From positions 360,315-417,989 of the forward strand of contig NZ_KL591008.1 in NCBI RefSeq assembly GCF_000716335.1: a stretch of 57,675 bases of DNA, read 5' to 3'. The first letter of the stretch is position 1; each line of letters opens with the position of its first letter. Source of the stretch: Streptomyces sp. NRRL S-118 (GTDB taxonomy: Bacteria > Actinomycetota > Actinomycetes > Streptomycetales > Streptomycetaceae). Positions 36,763-47,087 of this stretch are shown here, piece by piece. The notes below the pieces were generated by a model. That model saw only the letters and a list, made by a program, of their open reading frames with translations. It was not told the DNA's origin and ran no database searches. The position numbers and the translations under genes are program-made.

Positions 36763-37884
36763 TCAGAACGCGGCCAGCACCTCGTGCAGGGCCGCGATCA
36801 CCTTGTCCTGCACGTCGGGTGCGAGCCCCGGGTACATCGGCAGCGAGAAGATCTCGTCGGCCAGCCGCTCCGTCACCGGCAGCGAACCCTTGGCGTACCC
36901 CAGGTGCGCGAAGCCCGTCATGGTGTGCACGGGCCACGGGTAACTGATGTTCAGGGAGATCCCGTACGACTTCAGCGCCTCGATGATGTCGTCCCGGCGC
37001 GGATGGCGGACGACGTACACGTAATACACGTGCTCGTTGCCCTCGGTGACGGAGGGCAGCACCAGCCCGCCGGGCCCCGTCAGGTCCGCGAGCCCCTCGG
37101 CGTAACGCCGGGCGACCGCACGCCGGCCCTCGATGTAGCGGTCGAGGCGGGTGAGCTTGCGGCGCAGGATCTCCGCCTGCACCTCGTCCAGCCGGCTGTT
37201 GTGGCCGGGTGTCCGCACGACGTAGTACACGTCCTCCATGCCGTAGTAGCGCAGCCGGCGCAGCGCACGGTCGACGTCCGCGTCGTCGGTCAGGACGGCC
37301 CCGCCGTCGCCGTACGCACCGAGGACCTTCGTGGGGTAGAACGAGAAGGCGGCGGCGTCGCCCAGCGTGCCGGCCAACTCGCCGCGGTGGCGGGCACCGT
37401 GCGCCTGGGCGCAGTCCTCCAGCACCACCAGGCCGTGCTCCTCGGCCAGGGCGCGCAGGGGCGCCATCTCGACGCACTGCCCGTACAGGTGCACCGGCAG
37501 AAGGGCCTTGGTGCGCGGGGTGATGGCGTCCGCGACCTGGTCGGTGTCCATGAGGTGGTCATCGGCGCGGACGTCCACGAAGACGGGCGTGGCACCGGTG
37601 CCGTCGATGGCCACCACCGTCGGCGCGGCCGTGTTGGAGACGGTGACGACCTCGTCCCCCGGGCCTACCCCCAGCGCCTGCAGCCCCAGCTTGACGGCGT
37701 TGGTGCCGTTGTCGACACCGGCGCAGTGGCGCAGGCCGTGGTAGTCCGCGAACTCCTTCTCGAACCCGTCCACGCTGGGGCCGAGGACCAACTGCCCGGA
37801 GGCGAAGACGGTCTCGACGGCGTCGAGGAGGTCCGCGCGTTCGTTCTGGTATTCCGCCAGGTAGTCCCAGACGTAGGTAGTCAC
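36763..37884 (-). CDS. tylB: TylB/DesV-type dTDP-3-keto-6-deoxyhexose 3-aminotransferase
   Basis: A 373-aa DegT/DnrJ/EryC1 PLP aminotransferase closely resembling remembered DesV/Tyl[49 protein letters not shown] Lys in [14 protein letters not shown] and [21 protein letters not shown]. It aminates C-3 of a dTDP-3-keto-deoxyhexose on the way to mycaminose, desosamine or angolosamine. GTG start, 7 bp after the ketoreductase gene; last gene of a leftward set with TylF/TylJ-like genes. The N-methyltransferase and sugar transferase for it are not in the window. Confidence 0.88.
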   Translation of the reverse strand: MTTYVWDYLAEYQNERADLLDAVETVFASGQLVLGPSVDGFEKEFADYHGLRHCAGVDNGTNAVKLGLQALGVGPGDEVVTVSNTAAPTVVAIDGTGATPVFVDVRADDHLMDTDQVADAITPRTKALLPVHLYGQCVEMAPLRALAEEHGLVVLEDCAQAHGARHRGELAGTLGDAAAFSFYPTKVLGAYGDGGAVLTDDADVDRALRRLRYYGMEDVYYVVRTPGHNSRLDEVQAEILRRKLTRLDRYIEGRRAVARRYAEGLADLTGPGGLVLPSVTEGNEHVYYVYVVRHPRRDDIIEALKSYGISLNISYPWPVHTMTGFAHLGYAKGSLPVTERLADEIFSLPMYPGLAPDVQDKVIAALHEVLAAF

Positions 37885-37891
37885 GGAGAGC

Positions 37892-38938
37892 TCAACCTCC
37901 AGAGTGTTTCGATGGGGTGGTGGGAAACCGGTGCGCGCGGATCAGGTCGTGCCAGCAGTCGCGGACCGACTCCTGCAGCGAACGGCGCGGCTCCCAGCCC
38001 AGCAGGGCGCGCGCCGCGCCGGTGTCGACCCGCAGCCAGTCCTCCCGCTGACCGGACGCCCGGCCCGGAGCCGGGCGCTCCACCACCCGCGCCGGAATGC
38101 CGCTCGCCTCGATGAACAGGTCGACCAGATCGCGGACGGCGACCGCCTCGCCCCGCCCGATGCCGACGGCGACCGGGACGGCCGGGGCGCAGGCGGCGGC
38201 CACGACGGCGTCGGCCACGTCCCGCACATCGACGTAGTCCCGGTGCGCCCGCAGCCGGGACAGTTCCACGACGGCCTCCGCACCCGTCCCGGCGGCCGCC
38301 ACCAGCCGCTCGGCCACCTGGCCCAGCAGGCTGATCCGCGGTGTGCCGGGGCCCGACACATTGGACACCCGCAGCACCACGCCGTCGACCCACCCTCCGG
38401 AGGTGCCCCGCAGCACCGCCTCGCTGGCGGCGAGCTTGCTCCTGCCGTACGCCGTGTCCGGGCGCGGCACGGTGCCGGCGCCCACCGAACCGCCGGGCGT
38501 CACCGGGCCGTACTCCAGCACCGAGCCGAGGTGCACCAGCCGCGGCCGCGCGGACATCAGCGCCAGCGCGTCCAGCAGCCGCAGCGTGGGCACCGCGGTG
38601 GCGGACCACATCTGCTCGTCGGTACGGCCCCAGATGCTCCCGACGGAGTTGACGATCGTGTCCGGCCGCTCCGCGTCCAGCGCCGCGGCCAGTACCGCGG
38701 GATCCGTACCGGCCAGGTCCAGCGTGACGCAGCGGTACGGCATCGGCTCCTCGGGCGGACGGCGGCCCACCACCACGACGTCACCGCCCCGCGCGGCGAA
38801 CGCCGCGCACACATGGCGGCCGACGTACCCGGCGCCGCCGAGGACGAGGACGCTGCCGCGCGGGGACGTCTCCGGCCTCGCGCCGGACCCCTGTGCGCCG
38901 GGACGGGGCCCGTGCTTCGGACTCGGGTCGTTCACCAT
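37892..38938 (-). CDS. NDP-hexose 4-ketoreductase (TylCIV/EryBIV-like)
   Basis: A 348-aa extended SDR. Rossmann motif [18 protein letters not shown] begins near residue 32 and the catalytic pair is in [12 protein letters not shown]. Best read as the 4-ketoreductase of a deoxysugar such as mycarose; TylD-type activity is already supplied by the gene at 43.4 kb. ATG at 38938 overlaps the end of the P450 gene, giving a short overlap typical of coupled translation. Confidence 0.72.
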   Translation of the reverse strand: MVNDPSPKHGPRPGAQGSGARPETSPRGSVLVLGGAGYVGRHVCAAFAARGGDVVVVGRRPPEEPMPYRCVTLDLAGTDPAVLAAALDAERPDTIVNSVGSIWGRTDEQMWSATAVPTLRLLDALALMSARPRLVHLGSVLEYGPVTPGGSVGAGTVPRPDTAYGRSKLAASEAVLRGTSGGWVDGVVLRVSNVSGPGTPRISLLGQVAERLVAAAGTGAEAVVELSRLRAHRDYVDVRDVADAVVAAACAPAVPVAVGIGRGEAVAVRDLVDLFIEASGIPARVVERPAPGRASGQREDWLRVDTGAARALLGWEPRRSLQESVRDCWHDLIRAHRFPTTPSKHSGG

Positions 38939-40179
38939 GTGACAGGCAGTCGCTCCGGCACCCGCAGCAGCAGTCCCGGCTGCCACCGTACGTCCGCCGC
39001 GGGAACGGCCAGGCGCAGCCCGGGCAGCCGCCGGGTGAGGACCTCCAGCACCACCTGGATCTCCAGCCGGGCCAGCGGGGCGCCCATGCAGTAGTGGATG
39101 CCGTGGCCGAAGCCCAGGTGCGGATTGCGCTCGCGGGTGAAATCGAGACGCTCGGGGTCGGGGAAGACCTCCGGGTCCAGATTGGCGGCGGCCACGGAGG
39201 TGAACACGGCCTCCCCGGCGCGGATCAGCGTGCCGCCGACCATGACGTCCTCCAGCGCGATCCGCGCGTAGCCGTCCACCGTGGTCAGCGGGGTGAAGCG
39301 GAGCAGCTCCTCCACCGCCCCGCGGATCAGCCCCGGGTCCTCGACCAGCGACGCGTACAGCCGTCGGTCGCGCAGCAGCAGGTAGGCGAAGTTCCCGATC
39401 TGCGTCGCCGTCGTCTCGTACCCGCCGACCAGCAGCCCGGCGCCCAGCATGTACAGCTCGTTCTCGGACAGGCGGTCGTCGTCGTCACGCGCCTGGACCA
39501 TCGCCCCCAGCAGGTCGTCGGTCGGCGACTCGCGCCGCTCCGCGACCAACTGCGCCAGGTAGCCGACGAATTCCTCACCCGCCCGCCTGACCTCCTCGGG
39601 CGGCAGCGCGGTCGACAGCAGCGCGTCGGAGAACCGCTGGAAGACGTGCCGGTCCTCGTAGTCCACCCCGAGCAGCTCGCAGATCACGCCGATCGACACC
39701 GGCAGCGCGATCGCCTCCAGCAGATCGGCGGACGGGCCCGCGGCGGTCATCCCGTCCACGAGCCGGTGCGTGAGGGCGGTGACCGAAGGGCGCATCCCCT
39801 CCACCCTGCGGTGCGTGAACGCCCCGCCCGCCAGCCGGCGCAACCGCGTGTGCTCGGGCGGATCCATCGCGACCAGCCCGCCCGGCTCCAGCAGCTGCTC
39901 GGTGGGGCGGGGGACGTCCTTGCCCGCACCCGCCGCCATGCTGAACCGCGCGTCGCCGAGCACCAGTCTGGCGTCGGCGTGCCGGGTCACCATCCACGCC
40001 TCGCCGCCGTACGGCATACGGATCCGCGCCACCGGTTCGCGCTCGCGCAGGTACCCGTACAGGGGGTCCATTCCCAGCCCCGTGGCGGTGCTGAACGGAT
40101 ACGGCCGCACGGCCGCGCCGGCCTCGGCCGGGGCAGCGGCCCCGGGGGCCGCCTCGGAGATGGAACTGTCGGACGTCAT
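38932..40179 (-). CDS. Cytochrome P450, MycG-like macrolide oxidase
   Basis: A 415-aa P450. The I-helix GGYETTATQIGNF, ExxR in AVEELLRFTPL and heme loop FGHGIHYCMGAPLARLE are clear. The N-terminal YPFSTATGLGMDPLYGYLRE and the substrate-side SMAAGAG region resemble mycinamicin MycG, which hydroxylates and epoxidises a 16-membered macrolactone. Here it probably oxidises the ring (for example the 12,13-alkene or an adjacent carbon). It follows TylJ-like by 55 bp. No dedicated ferredoxin is adjacent. Confidence 0.8.
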   Translation of the reverse strand: MTSDSSISEAAPGAAAPAEAGAAVRPYPFSTATGLGMDPLYGYLREREPVARIRMPYGGEAWMVTRHADARLVLGDARFSMAAGAGKDVPRPTEQLLEPGGLVAMDPPEHTRLRRLAGGAFTHRRVEGMRPSVTALTHRLVDGMTAAGPSADLLEAIALPVSIGVICELLGVDYEDRHVFQRFSDALLSTALPPEEVRRAGEEFVGYLAQLVAERRESPTDDLLGAMVQARDDDDRLSENELYMLGAGLLVGGYETTATQIGNFAYLLLRDRRLYASLVEDPGLIRGAVEELLRFTPLTTVDGYARIALEDVMVGGTLIRAGEAVFTSVAAANLDPEVFPDPERLDFTRERNPHLGFGHGIHYCMGAPLARLEIQVVLEVLTRRLPGLRLAVPAADVRWQPGLLLRVPERLPVTW

Positions 40180-40234
40180 GAGCCTTTCCTGCCGTCAGCG
40201 GTACGGATCCTGCGCGCGTGCCCCGGCACCGCCC

Positions 40235-40873
40235 TCATCCCGGCCCGGGTGCGACGCCCGCACCGCACAGCCGCGCGTGGTGGTCCCGGTAGGCGCGGTA
40301 GGAGGGGAGGAGGCCGAGCCGCTCCGCCTCGGCGAGGGTGGGAGCGCCGGCGTCCTGCGCGGAGAGCACCGGTTCGATCCCCTCCGGCCAGGCGATCGCC
40401 AGGCCGGGGTCCAGCGGACTGATCGCGTGGTCGAGCTGCGGGGCGTACCCGCTCGAACACAGGTAGATGAGCGTGGTGCGGTCGGTCAGCGCGAAGAACG
40501 CCCTGCCCAGGCCCGCCGCCACGTACACGGCGGTGCGGTTGTGCTCGTCGACGGGCACCGCCTCCCACTGCCCGAACGTGGGCGAGCCCGTCCGGATGTC
40601 GACGACCACCTCGATCCCCGCGCCCTGGACGCACGCGCTGTACTTCGCCTGGCCCGGCGGCAGTTGCGTGAAGTGGACCCCGCGCAGCGCACCGCGCCGG
40701 TTCACCGCGACGTTCGCCTGCACCAGCGGCAGCGTGTACCCGGTGGCACGCCGGAACCGCTCGCTCTGGAACCACTCGTGGAACTCGCCGCGCCGGTCGG
40801 GGTGCACCTCGGGTTCCACCACCCAGGCACCCTCGATGCCGAGCGGGCGCAAAGCGCCCTTCTCCTCAGCCAC
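40235..40873 (-). CDS. tylJ: TylJ-type dTDP-4-keto-6-deoxyglucose 3-epimerase
   Basis: A RmlC-fold cupin (about 212 aa from GTG 40873; GTG 40891 is possible). [29 protein letters not shown] (His), and LGRAFFAL... with [22 protein letters not shown] are family motifs. RmlC does 3,5-epimerisation; TylJ-type enzymes invert C-3 only, making the 6-deoxyallose precursor of mycinose. Beside TylF-like, as in the tylosin and mycinamicin clusters. Confidence 0.85.
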   Translation of the reverse strand: MAEEKGALRPLGIEGAWVVEPEVHPDRRGEFHEWFQSERFRRATGYTLPLVQANVAVNRRGALRGVHFTQLPPGQAKYSACVQGAGIEVVVDIRTGSPTFGQWEAVPVDEHNRTAVYVAAGLGRAFFALTDRTTLIYLCSSGYAPQLDHAISPLDPGLAIAWPEGIEPVLSAQDAGAPTLAEAERLGLLPSYRAYRDHHARLCGAGVAPGPG

Positions 40874-41636
40874 CGTTGCGCCAGTAGGCACCCTGCCGGT
40901 CCACCTGGTGGATCTCGTCGTCGATGCCCATGCGGTCGCGGAAATCGTGCACGGCCTGCCGGCAGGCCGGGATGCAGTAGTCGTCGACGATGACGTACCC
41001 GCCCGGCGACAGCTTCCCGTACAGGTGGGTCAGGACGTCCATGGTGGCGCCGTACGAATCGCCGTCCAGACGCATGACGGCGAGCCGCTCGACCGGCGCC
41101 GCCGGCATGGTGTCCTTGAACCAGCCCGGCAGGAACCTGACCTGGTCGTCCAGCAGGCCGTAGCGGGCGAAGTTCTCCTGCACCGTCTCCAGGCCGGTGG
41201 GCAGGCTCACCGCCTCGTTGTACTGGTGGAGGTCCATCTCGACGTCCATGGGGTGGTCGTCGGCCTCCGTCTTGGGGAACCCCTGGAAGGAGTCGGCGAC
41301 CCAGACGGTACGGTCCGTCACACCGTGGGCCTTCAGCACCCCGCGCGCGAAGATGCACGCACCGCCGCGCCACACACCCGTCTCGATGATGTCACCCGGC
41401 ACACCGTCCCGCAGCACGTCCTCGATGCACTGGTGCAGGTTGTCCAGCCGCTTCATGCCGATCATGGTGTGCGCGACCACCGGGTAGTCCTCACCGCTCT
41501 CGCGGGCCTCCCGGTCGAAACGGGGATCCGTGATGAGGCCCGCCGCGTGCGTCGGGTCCTCGTAGATCATGTTGGTGACGACCTTCTTCAGCAGACCGAG
41601 GTACAGATCTCGGCCGACCGCGGTGGCGACTGTCAA
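40866..41636 (-). CDS. tylF: TylF/MycF-type macrocin 3'''-O-methyltransferase
   Basis: A 256-aa SAM-dependent, Mg-dependent O-methyltransferase. [15 protein letters not shown] is the SAM site, [10 protein letters not shown] follows, [16 protein letters not shown] and [11 protein letters not shown] carry metal-binding acidic residues; all match remembered MycF almost throughout. It methylates the 3'-hydroxyl of the allose-derived sugar, finishing mycinose. The start is TTG at 41636 with GGAGG 6 bp before; the longer frame upstream lacks support. Confidence 0.9.
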   Translation of the reverse strand: MTVATAVGRDLYLGLLKKVVTNMIYEDPTHAAGLITDPRFDREARESGEDYPVVAHTMIGMKRLDNLHQCIEDVLRDGVPGDIIETGVWRGGACIFARGVLKAHGVTDRTVWVADSFQGFPKTEADDHPMDVEMDLHQYNEAVSLPTGLETVQENFARYGLLDDQVRFLPGWFKDTMPAAPVERLAVMRLDGDSYGATMDVLTHLYGKLSPGGYVIVDDYCIPACRQAVHDFRDRMGIDDEIHQVDRQGAYWRNGG

Positions 41637-41743
41637 AGGGATCCTCCAGCGAGGCGGGAGCACCGGTGCCTGACGGGTGCCCATGAGGGCTTCGACGCTA
41701 GGGACAGTGGACGGTGGAACGCCACTCACCCGCGGATCCGTAT

Positions 41744-41805
41744 GTCAGGTCGGCCATCGGCCCTGACCAGGCTAAGGCCCCGGGCCGGCGCCGTGCCGAC
41801 CTGAC
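41744..41805. promoter_or_regulatory. Long inverted repeat in a divergent promoter region
   Basis: GTCAGGTCGGC (41744-41754) and its exact complement (41795-41805) flank 40 bp, within the 278-bp spacer between divergent tylF-like and P450 genes. The spacer has no gene. The arms could be paired operators bound on one face and looped, or a cruciform. No match to a known regulator is claimed. Confidence 0.45.
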
Positions 41806-41914
41806 GAAGATCGATGGACCGTTCTTGCCGGTCGTCGCGGCACCGTGCTTCGTTGAGCGGGACGCGGCGGGCTGTGCGCGCCGTACCGGTTGCCGAAGAC
41901 GTAAGGGGAATCCG

Positions 41915-43129
41915 TTGCCCACAGCACGTGCCGCCGGCGCCGAGGCGCAAGCGGAGGTCTCCTGGCCGATGGCCCGCACCTGCCCCTTCCAGCCCCCCGG
42001 CCGGTACGCCGAGCTGCGCACCACCACCCCCGTCGCCCCCGCTCGCGTCTGGGACGGCTCACGGACCTGGCTCATCACCAAGCAGGAGCACATGCGGTCC
42101 CTGCTCGCCGATCCCAGGGTCCGGATCGACCCCGCGCGGCTGCCCCGGCTCTCCCCGGCCGACGGCGAGGCCGAGGCGACCCGCTCCCTGCTGACCCTCG
42201 ACGCCCCCGACCACGGGACCCTGCGCCGCGTGTTCATCCCCGAGTTCACCGTTCGGCGGGTCCGCGCGATGCGGCCCGGCATCGAACGGATCGTGGACGG
42301 GGTGCTGGACCGCTTCGACACCCTGGAACGCCCCGCGGACCTGGTGGCCGAACTCGCCCTGCCCATGTCCACCCTGGTCATCTGCGAGCTCCTCGGAGTG
42401 CCCTACGAGGACCACGCCTTCTTCCAGAGCCGCAGCGAGCGCGCCACCAGGCTCATGGGGGACGACGAGTCGGTGACCGCGCTGCTCGAACTGCGCGACT
42501 ACCTCGACCGGCTGATCGCCACCAAGGCCGAGGCCCCCACACCCGACGGCGGCGTCATCGGCACCCTCGCCGCCCAGGGCCTGCGCACCGGCGAGCTGAC
42601 CCACGCGGACGTCCTCGACAACGCCGTGCTGCTGCTCGCCGCCGGACACGAGACGAGCGCCGCGATGACCGCGCTCAGCGTACTGACCCTCCTCCAGCAC
42701 CCCGACGCGTGGCGGGAACTCGCCGAGGACCCCGCTCTGCTGCCCAACGCCGTCGAGGAACTGCTGCGCTACCTCACCGTCGCCGACGGACTGCGCCGCT
42801 CCGCCGCCGCCGACATCGAGCTCGACGGCCACGCCATCCGGGCCGGTGACGGCCTGATCTTCCTCCTGGCCTCCGGCAACCGCGACGAGGACGTCTTCCC
42901 CTCCCCGGACGCCTTCGACATCCACCGCCCGGCCCGGCAGCACGTCGCCTTCGGATACGGACCCCACCAGTGCCTCGGCCAGAACCTGGCCCGCCTCGAG
43001 CTGGAGGTCACCCTCGCCGCGGTGCTCCGCCGCCTGCCCGGGCTGCGCCTCGCCACGGACGTCGACGCGCTCCGCGTCAAGGAGGATTCCGCCATCTTCG
43101 GGCTCCACGAGCTGCCGGTCACCTGGTGA
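41915..43129 (+). CDS. tylH1: Cytochrome P450, MycCI/TylHI-type methyl hydroxylase
   Basis: A 404-aa P450. I-helix AAGHETSAAMTALS, ExxR within [11 protein letters not shown], heme loop FGYGPHQCLGQNLARLELE. Sequence VSWPMARTCPFQPPG is typical of the MycCI/TylHI group. It hydroxylates the methyl group that then carries mycinose (C-21 in mycinamicin, C-23 in tylosin). TTG start at 41915 is preceded by AGGGGA; ATG at 41969 is an alternative 18 residues in. Followed by its ferredoxin and the mycinose genes. Confidence 0.85.
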   Translation: MPTARAAGAEAQAEVSWPMARTCPFQPPGRYAELRTTTPVAPARVWDGSRTWLITKQEHMRSLLADPRVRIDPARLPRLSPADGEAEATRSLLTLDAPDHGTLRRVFIPEFTVRRVRAMRPGIERIVDGVLDRFDTLERPADLVAELALPMSTLVICELLGVPYEDHAFFQSRSERATRLMGDDESVTALLELRDYLDRLIATKAEAPTPDGGVIGTLAAQGLRTGELTHADVLDNAVLLLAAGHETSAAMTALSVLTLLQHPDAWRELAEDPALLPNAVEELLRYLTVADGLRRSAAADIELDGHAIRAGDGLIFLLASGNRDEDVFPSPDAFDIHRPARQHVAFGYGPHQCLGQNLARLELEVTLAAVLRRLPGLRLATDVDALRVKEDSAIFGLHELPVTW

Positions 43130-43168
43130 CGGAGCCACGGAAGCCACAGCGAACGAAGGACGCATGAC

Positions 43169-43396
43169 ATGCGTGTACGCATCGCCAGGGACCTGTGCGT
43201 CGGCGCGGGCCAGTGCGAACGCTCCGCCCCGGAGGTCTTCGCCCAGGACGACAGCGGCCTGAGCCGCGCCCTCACCCAGGCGCCCCCCACCGCGCAGTGG
43301 TCCGCCGTCCACGAGGCCGCCGGCCTCTGCCCGGTCGGCGCGGTCCTGGTCGCCGCGGACCGGGCCGCTCCGGACGACCCGAGGGAGACGCCATGA
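43169..43396 (+). CDS. tylH2: [3Fe-4S] ferredoxin, MycCII/TylHII-type
   Basis: A 75-aa ferredoxin with DLCVGAGQC (C10, C16) and GLCPVGAV; three Cys indicate a [3Fe-4S] cluster. It supplies electrons to the P450 just upstream, a pairing known for MycCI/MycCII. The stop overlaps the next start (ATGA). Confidence 0.88.
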   Translation: MRVRIARDLCVGAGQCERSAPEVFAQDDSGLSRALTQAPPTAQWSAVHEAAGLCPVGAVLVAADRAAPDDPRETP

Positions 43397-44388
43397 CGAG
43401 CGGCCACTGGGCCGGCCGGACCGTGATGGTCACCGGCGCGCTGGGGTTCATCGGCTCCCACTTCGTCGAGCGGCTCGCCGCCGAGGGCGCCACCGTGATC
43501 GGCCTCCACCGCACCGACCGGCCCCTGATCCGGCAGGAACTCACCGCCCTGGCCGGCGACCGGCTCCGCCTCGCCCGCGTCGACCTCGGCGACGAGCACG
43601 AGACGCGCGCCGCCTTCCGCTACCTGGCCCCGCACTTCGACGCCGTCCTCCACTGCGCCGCCCTGGACGGCAACGCCCAGTACAAACGGGAGCACTCGGC
43701 CGAGATCCTCGACGCCAACGTGCGCACAACGGCCCACCTCCTCAACTGCGCGCGCGAGTTCGAGGTGGACGACGTCCTCCTGCTGAGCTCCTCCGAGGTC
43801 TACTGCGTACCGCGGTCCGCCCCGGCGTCCGAGGACGAGGACGTCCGCCGCAGCCCCCAGTACACCGAGAACGGCTACGTACTGTCCAAGATCTTCGGCG
43901 AGATCCTCGCCGACCACCACCAGCGGCAGTTCGCCACCCGGGTCTTCCGCATCCGGCCGGGCAACGTGTACGGCCCCCGGGACAGCGCGGCCGGCGCCCA
44001 CAACCGGGTCATCCCCAGCATGGTCGCCCGCGCCGCGTCCGGCGAGGAGATCGAGATCTGGGGCGACGGCAGCCGGACCCGCTCCTTCATCCACGTGTCG
44101 GACCTGGTGCGCTGCGCGCTCCGGGTGGTCGAGACCGGAAAGTACGACGTGGTGAACGTCGGCTCCGCGGAAGAGGTGTCGATCCTGGAACTGGCCCGTC
44201 TGGTGGCCGCGGCCCTGGACGTGCCTCCGCGTGTGAGGACCGACCCCGGACGACCCGCGGGCGCTGCGGTCCGCGGGCTGGACCTCACCCGGATGCGCGA
44301 AGTGATCGACTTCGAGCCCCGCTCCCTGCGCGAGGGGCTGCGGGACACCGTGCGCTGGTACCGCGAGCACGCACGCCCACAGCAGTAG
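43393..44388 (+). CDS. tylD: TylD-type dTDP-4-keto-6-deoxyallose 4-ketoreductase
   Basis: A 331-aa extended SDR. VMVTGALGFIGSHFVERLA is the Rossmann motif, LLLSSSEVYCVPRS and NGYVLSKIFGE supply Ser and Tyr-Lys. GNVYGPRD and GDGSRTRSFIHVSDLV are usual for NDP-sugar epimerase/reductase enzymes. In tylosin and mycinamicin clusters the gene beside the methyl hydroxylase/ferredoxin reduces C-4 of the allo-configured sugar, giving dTDP-6-deoxyallose. Coupled to the ferredoxin. Confidence 0.82.
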   Translation: MTSGHWAGRTVMVTGALGFIGSHFVERLAAEGATVIGLHRTDRPLIRQELTALAGDRLRLARVDLGDEHETRAAFRYLAPHFDAVLHCAALDGNAQYKREHSAEILDANVRTTAHLLNCAREFEVDDVLLLSSSEVYCVPRSAPASEDEDVRRSPQYTENGYVLSKIFGEILADHHQRQFATRVFRIRPGNVYGPRDSAAGAHNRVIPSMVARAASGEEIEIWGDGSRTRSFIHVSDLVRCALRVVETGKYDVVNVGSAEEVSILELARLVAAALDVPPRVRTDPGRPAGAAVRGLDLTRMREVIDFEPRSLREGLRDTVRWYREHARPQQ

Positions 44389-44443
44389 ACCGCCGATTCC
44401 GCCACCGATTCCCCTCACCGAACCACGACCTGGAAGGCTCTCC

Positions 44444-45631
44444 GTGGCCGAGAACACCGACCTCTCCCTCGTGCAGGACATCATCCGGGCAGCAGGGGGA
44501 CACGCCGCCTCCCTGCGGGAACTGACGGAGCACCACAAGGGCGAGGACATCGCCAGGGTGCTCATCGACGAGATCTGCTCGCGCTGCCCGGCCCCCGTCA
44601 ACGAGGAACCGGTGCTCGTCGAGTTCGTCGTGCGCACGGCCGGCGAGCCGCTGTCCCACTGGCTCCGCGCCGTCGAGGGCGCACCCGTCCGCGCCGTCCC
44701 CCGCGGCGAGGACTTCGTGGCCATGCGGATCGAGTACGAACTGGCCGACCTGGTCCGCGAGCTGTTCGGCCCCTCCCGCGAGCACCCCTCCGGCGTCCGC
44801 GGGACCACGCTGTTCCCCTACGCCGGCTCCGACGCCGCCGACAAGATCGGCCCCTACTTCCTGGCCGCCCAGCAGGCGACCGCCACCGTACTGGCCGGCT
44901 GCACCTCGGCCAAGCCCGACCTGAACGAGCTGACCTCCCGCTACCTCACCCCGAAATGGGGTTCGCTGCACTGGTTCACCCCCCACTACGACCGCCACTT
45001 CCGCCCCTACCGCAACGAAGAGGTACGGGTCCTGGAGATCGGCATCGGCGGCTACAAGCACCCCGAGTGGGGCGGTGGTTCCCTGCGCATGTGGAAGCAC
45101 TACTTCCACCGCGGGCTGATCCACGGCCTCGACATCGTCGACAAGTCGCACGCCGACGAGCAGCGCATCACCACCGTCATCGGCGACCAGAACGACCCCG
45201 ACTGCCTCGCGGAGATCGCCGGGAAGTACGGCCCCTTCGACATCGTCATCGACGACGGAAGCCACATCAACGAGCACGTCCGCACCTCGTTCCACGCCCT
45301 GTTCCCGCACGTGCGCAATGGGGGCCTGTACGTCATCGAGGACCTGTGGACCGCCTACTGGCCCGGCTTCGGCGGCAACGAGGACCCCGAGCAGAGCGGC
45401 GCAACCAGCCTCGGCCTGCTGAAGTCCCTCATCGACAGCCTCCAGCACGAGGAACTGCCGCCCGCGCAGGGCCGCACCGCCGGCTACGCGGACCGCCACG
45501 TGACGGGCCTGCACGTCTACCACAACCTCGCCTTCATCGAGAAGGGCACCAACGCCGAGGGCGGCATCCCGCCCTGGATCCCCCGCGACTTCGACTCCCT
45601 GGTGGCCGCCTCCTCCGGAGGTGCCGCATGA
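44444..45631 (+). CDS. tylE: TylE/MycE-type demethylmacrocin 2'''-O-methyltransferase
   Basis: A 395-aa bidomain methyltransferase. The N-terminal 150 residues (LVQDIIRAAGGHAASLRELTEH...) form the MycE auxiliary domain; the C-terminal part has the SAM motif VLEIGIGGYKHPEWGGGSLRMWKHYF and the metal-site run IVIDDGSHINEHV with YVIEDLWTAYW. It methylates the 2'-hydroxyl of 6-deoxyallose, the step before TylF. Length matches MycE. GTG start with GGAAGG upstream. Confidence 0.9.
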   Translation: MAENTDLSLVQDIIRAAGGHAASLRELTEHHKGEDIARVLIDEICSRCPAPVNEEPVLVEFVVRTAGEPLSHWLRAVEGAPVRAVPRGEDFVAMRIEYELADLVRELFGPSREHPSGVRGTTLFPYAGSDAADKIGPYFLAAQQATATVLAGCTSAKPDLNELTSRYLTPKWGSLHWFTPHYDRHFRPYRNEEVRVLEIGIGGYKHPEWGGGSLRMWKHYFHRGLIHGLDIVDKSHADEQRITTVIGDQNDPDCLAEIAGKYGPFDIVIDDGSHINEHVRTSFHALFPHVRNGGLYVIEDLWTAYWPGFGGNEDPEQSGATSLGLLKSLIDSLQHEELPPAQGRTAGYADRHVTGLHVYHNLAFIEKGTNAEGGIPPWIPRDFDSLVAASSGGAA

Positions 45632-45689
45632 CCCCGCGTGCGACGGACCAGCGGCACCGCCGCACCGGCGCCGCGCCCCGGAGGGCCGC

Positions 45690-46958
45690 ATGCGCATAGC
45701 ACTGCTCACCATGGGCTCGCGCGGCGACGTGCAGCCCTTCGTCGCCCTGGGCAGCGGCCTGCGCGACCGCGGGCACCACGTCGTCCTCGGCGCGCCCGAG
45801 GCCCTGCGCCCCCTGGTCGTCCGGGCGGGCCTGGAGCACCGCACCACCCCCGGCGACCCGGACGGCTTCTTCACGATGCCGGAGGTGGTGGAAGCACTGC
45901 GCCGCGGACCGTCGATGAGGAACCTGATCAAGGCACTCCCCAAGGCGCCCGAGGGCTACGACCAGCAGGTGCTCGACGAGATCGAGACCGCGGCGGAGGG
46001 CGTGGACCTCGTCCTGCACTCGCCGCTGACCGTGGCGGCCGCGTTCGGCACCGCCCGGACGCCGTGGCTCTCCGCCTGCTGGTGGCCCAACACGGAGACC
46101 ACCGCCTTTCCCGCGATCGAGTCCGGCCAGCGCCTGATGGGCCCGCTCACCCCGTACTACAACCACTTCACCCATGTGCGGGCGGCCACCGAGGACTGGC
46201 GGTGGCGCGGCCCCGAGATCGACGAGTACCGCGCGCGGCGCGGCCTGCCGCCCTTCGGCGCCGACTCGCCCCTGCGCCGTCTCGGCCGGGACCAGCCCCA
46301 CCTGTACCCGTTCAGCCCCAGCGTCCTGCCGAAGCCCGCCGACTGGCCCGCGCACTGCCACGTCACCGGCTACTGGTTCTGGGACGAGCCGGGCTGGGAG
46401 CCGCCCGCCGGGCTGGAGGACTTCCTGGCCGACGGTGCGCCACCGGTCGCCCTCACCCTCGGCAGCACCTGGCCGGTCCACCGCCAGGAGGCCACCCTGG
46501 AGTACGCGATCGCCGCGGCGCGCGGCGCCCGCCGCCGGCTCGTCGTGGTCGGCGGCCCCGACGGGGCGCTGCCCGACGATGTCTTCCGGCTCGCCGGCGC
46601 GGACTACTCCTGGCTGTTCCCCCGTACCGCCGCCGTGATCCACCACGGCGGGTTCGGCACCACGGCCGAGGTGCTGCGCGCCGGAGTGCCCCATGTCGTC
46701 GTGCCGGTGTTCGCGGACCATCCCTTCTGGGCGGCCCGGCTGCACCGGGCGGGACTCGCCGGCCCGCCGGTACCCATGCGCCGGATGAACCGTCAGGAGC
46801 TCGTGGCGAGCGTACGGGAGGCGGCGGCCGACCCGGCCGTGGCCGCACGGGCGCGGCGGCTCGGGGACGCCGTGGCGGCCGAGCGCGGGGTCGACACGGC
46901 GTGCGACGTCATCGAGGAGTGGGCGACCACCCAGGGGATCGCGACGGCCACCGTCTGA
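45690..46958 (+). CDS. tylN: TylN-type 6-deoxyallosyltransferase (GT1-like)
   Basis: A 422-aa GT-B glycosyltransferase of the sterol-glucosyltransferase-like group. MRIALLTMGSRGDVQPFVALGSGL opens the N-domain; the donor-binding loop is VIHHGGFGTTAEVLRAGVPHVVVPVFADHPFWAARL. ATG at 45690 has GGAGG 5 bp before, and it begins 58 bp after the MycE-like gene. Placed at the end of the mycinose block, it is the best candidate for attaching 6-deoxyallose to the hydroxymethyl group. No P450-like helper protein is required for this group. Confidence 0.82.
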   Translation: MRIALLTMGSRGDVQPFVALGSGLRDRGHHVVLGAPEALRPLVVRAGLEHRTTPGDPDGFFTMPEVVEALRRGPSMRNLIKALPKAPEGYDQQVLDEIETAAEGVDLVLHSPLTVAAAFGTARTPWLSACWWPNTETTAFPAIESGQRLMGPLTPYYNHFTHVRAATEDWRWRGPEIDEYRARRGLPPFGADSPLRRLGRDQPHLYPFSPSVLPKPADWPAHCHVTGYWFWDEPGWEPPAGLEDFLADGAPPVALTLGSTWPVHRQEATLEYAIAAARGARRRLVVVGGPDGALPDDVFRLAGADYSWLFPRTAAVIHHGGFGTTAEVLRAGVPHVVVPVFADHPFWAARLHRAGLAGPPVPMRRMNRQELVASVREAAADPAVAARARRLGDAVAAERGVDTACDVIEEWATTQGIATATV

Positions 46959-47087
46959 GGCCCCCGGTACGCCGCCCCGCCCCCGGCGAATCCACTCCTG
47001 CCGGGGCCGGGGCCGGGGCCGGTGACGCCGGGGTCGGCGAAGTCGGCGATGTCAGTGGTGTGGGCTGTGCCGGCCGCTCTGGCGGGC

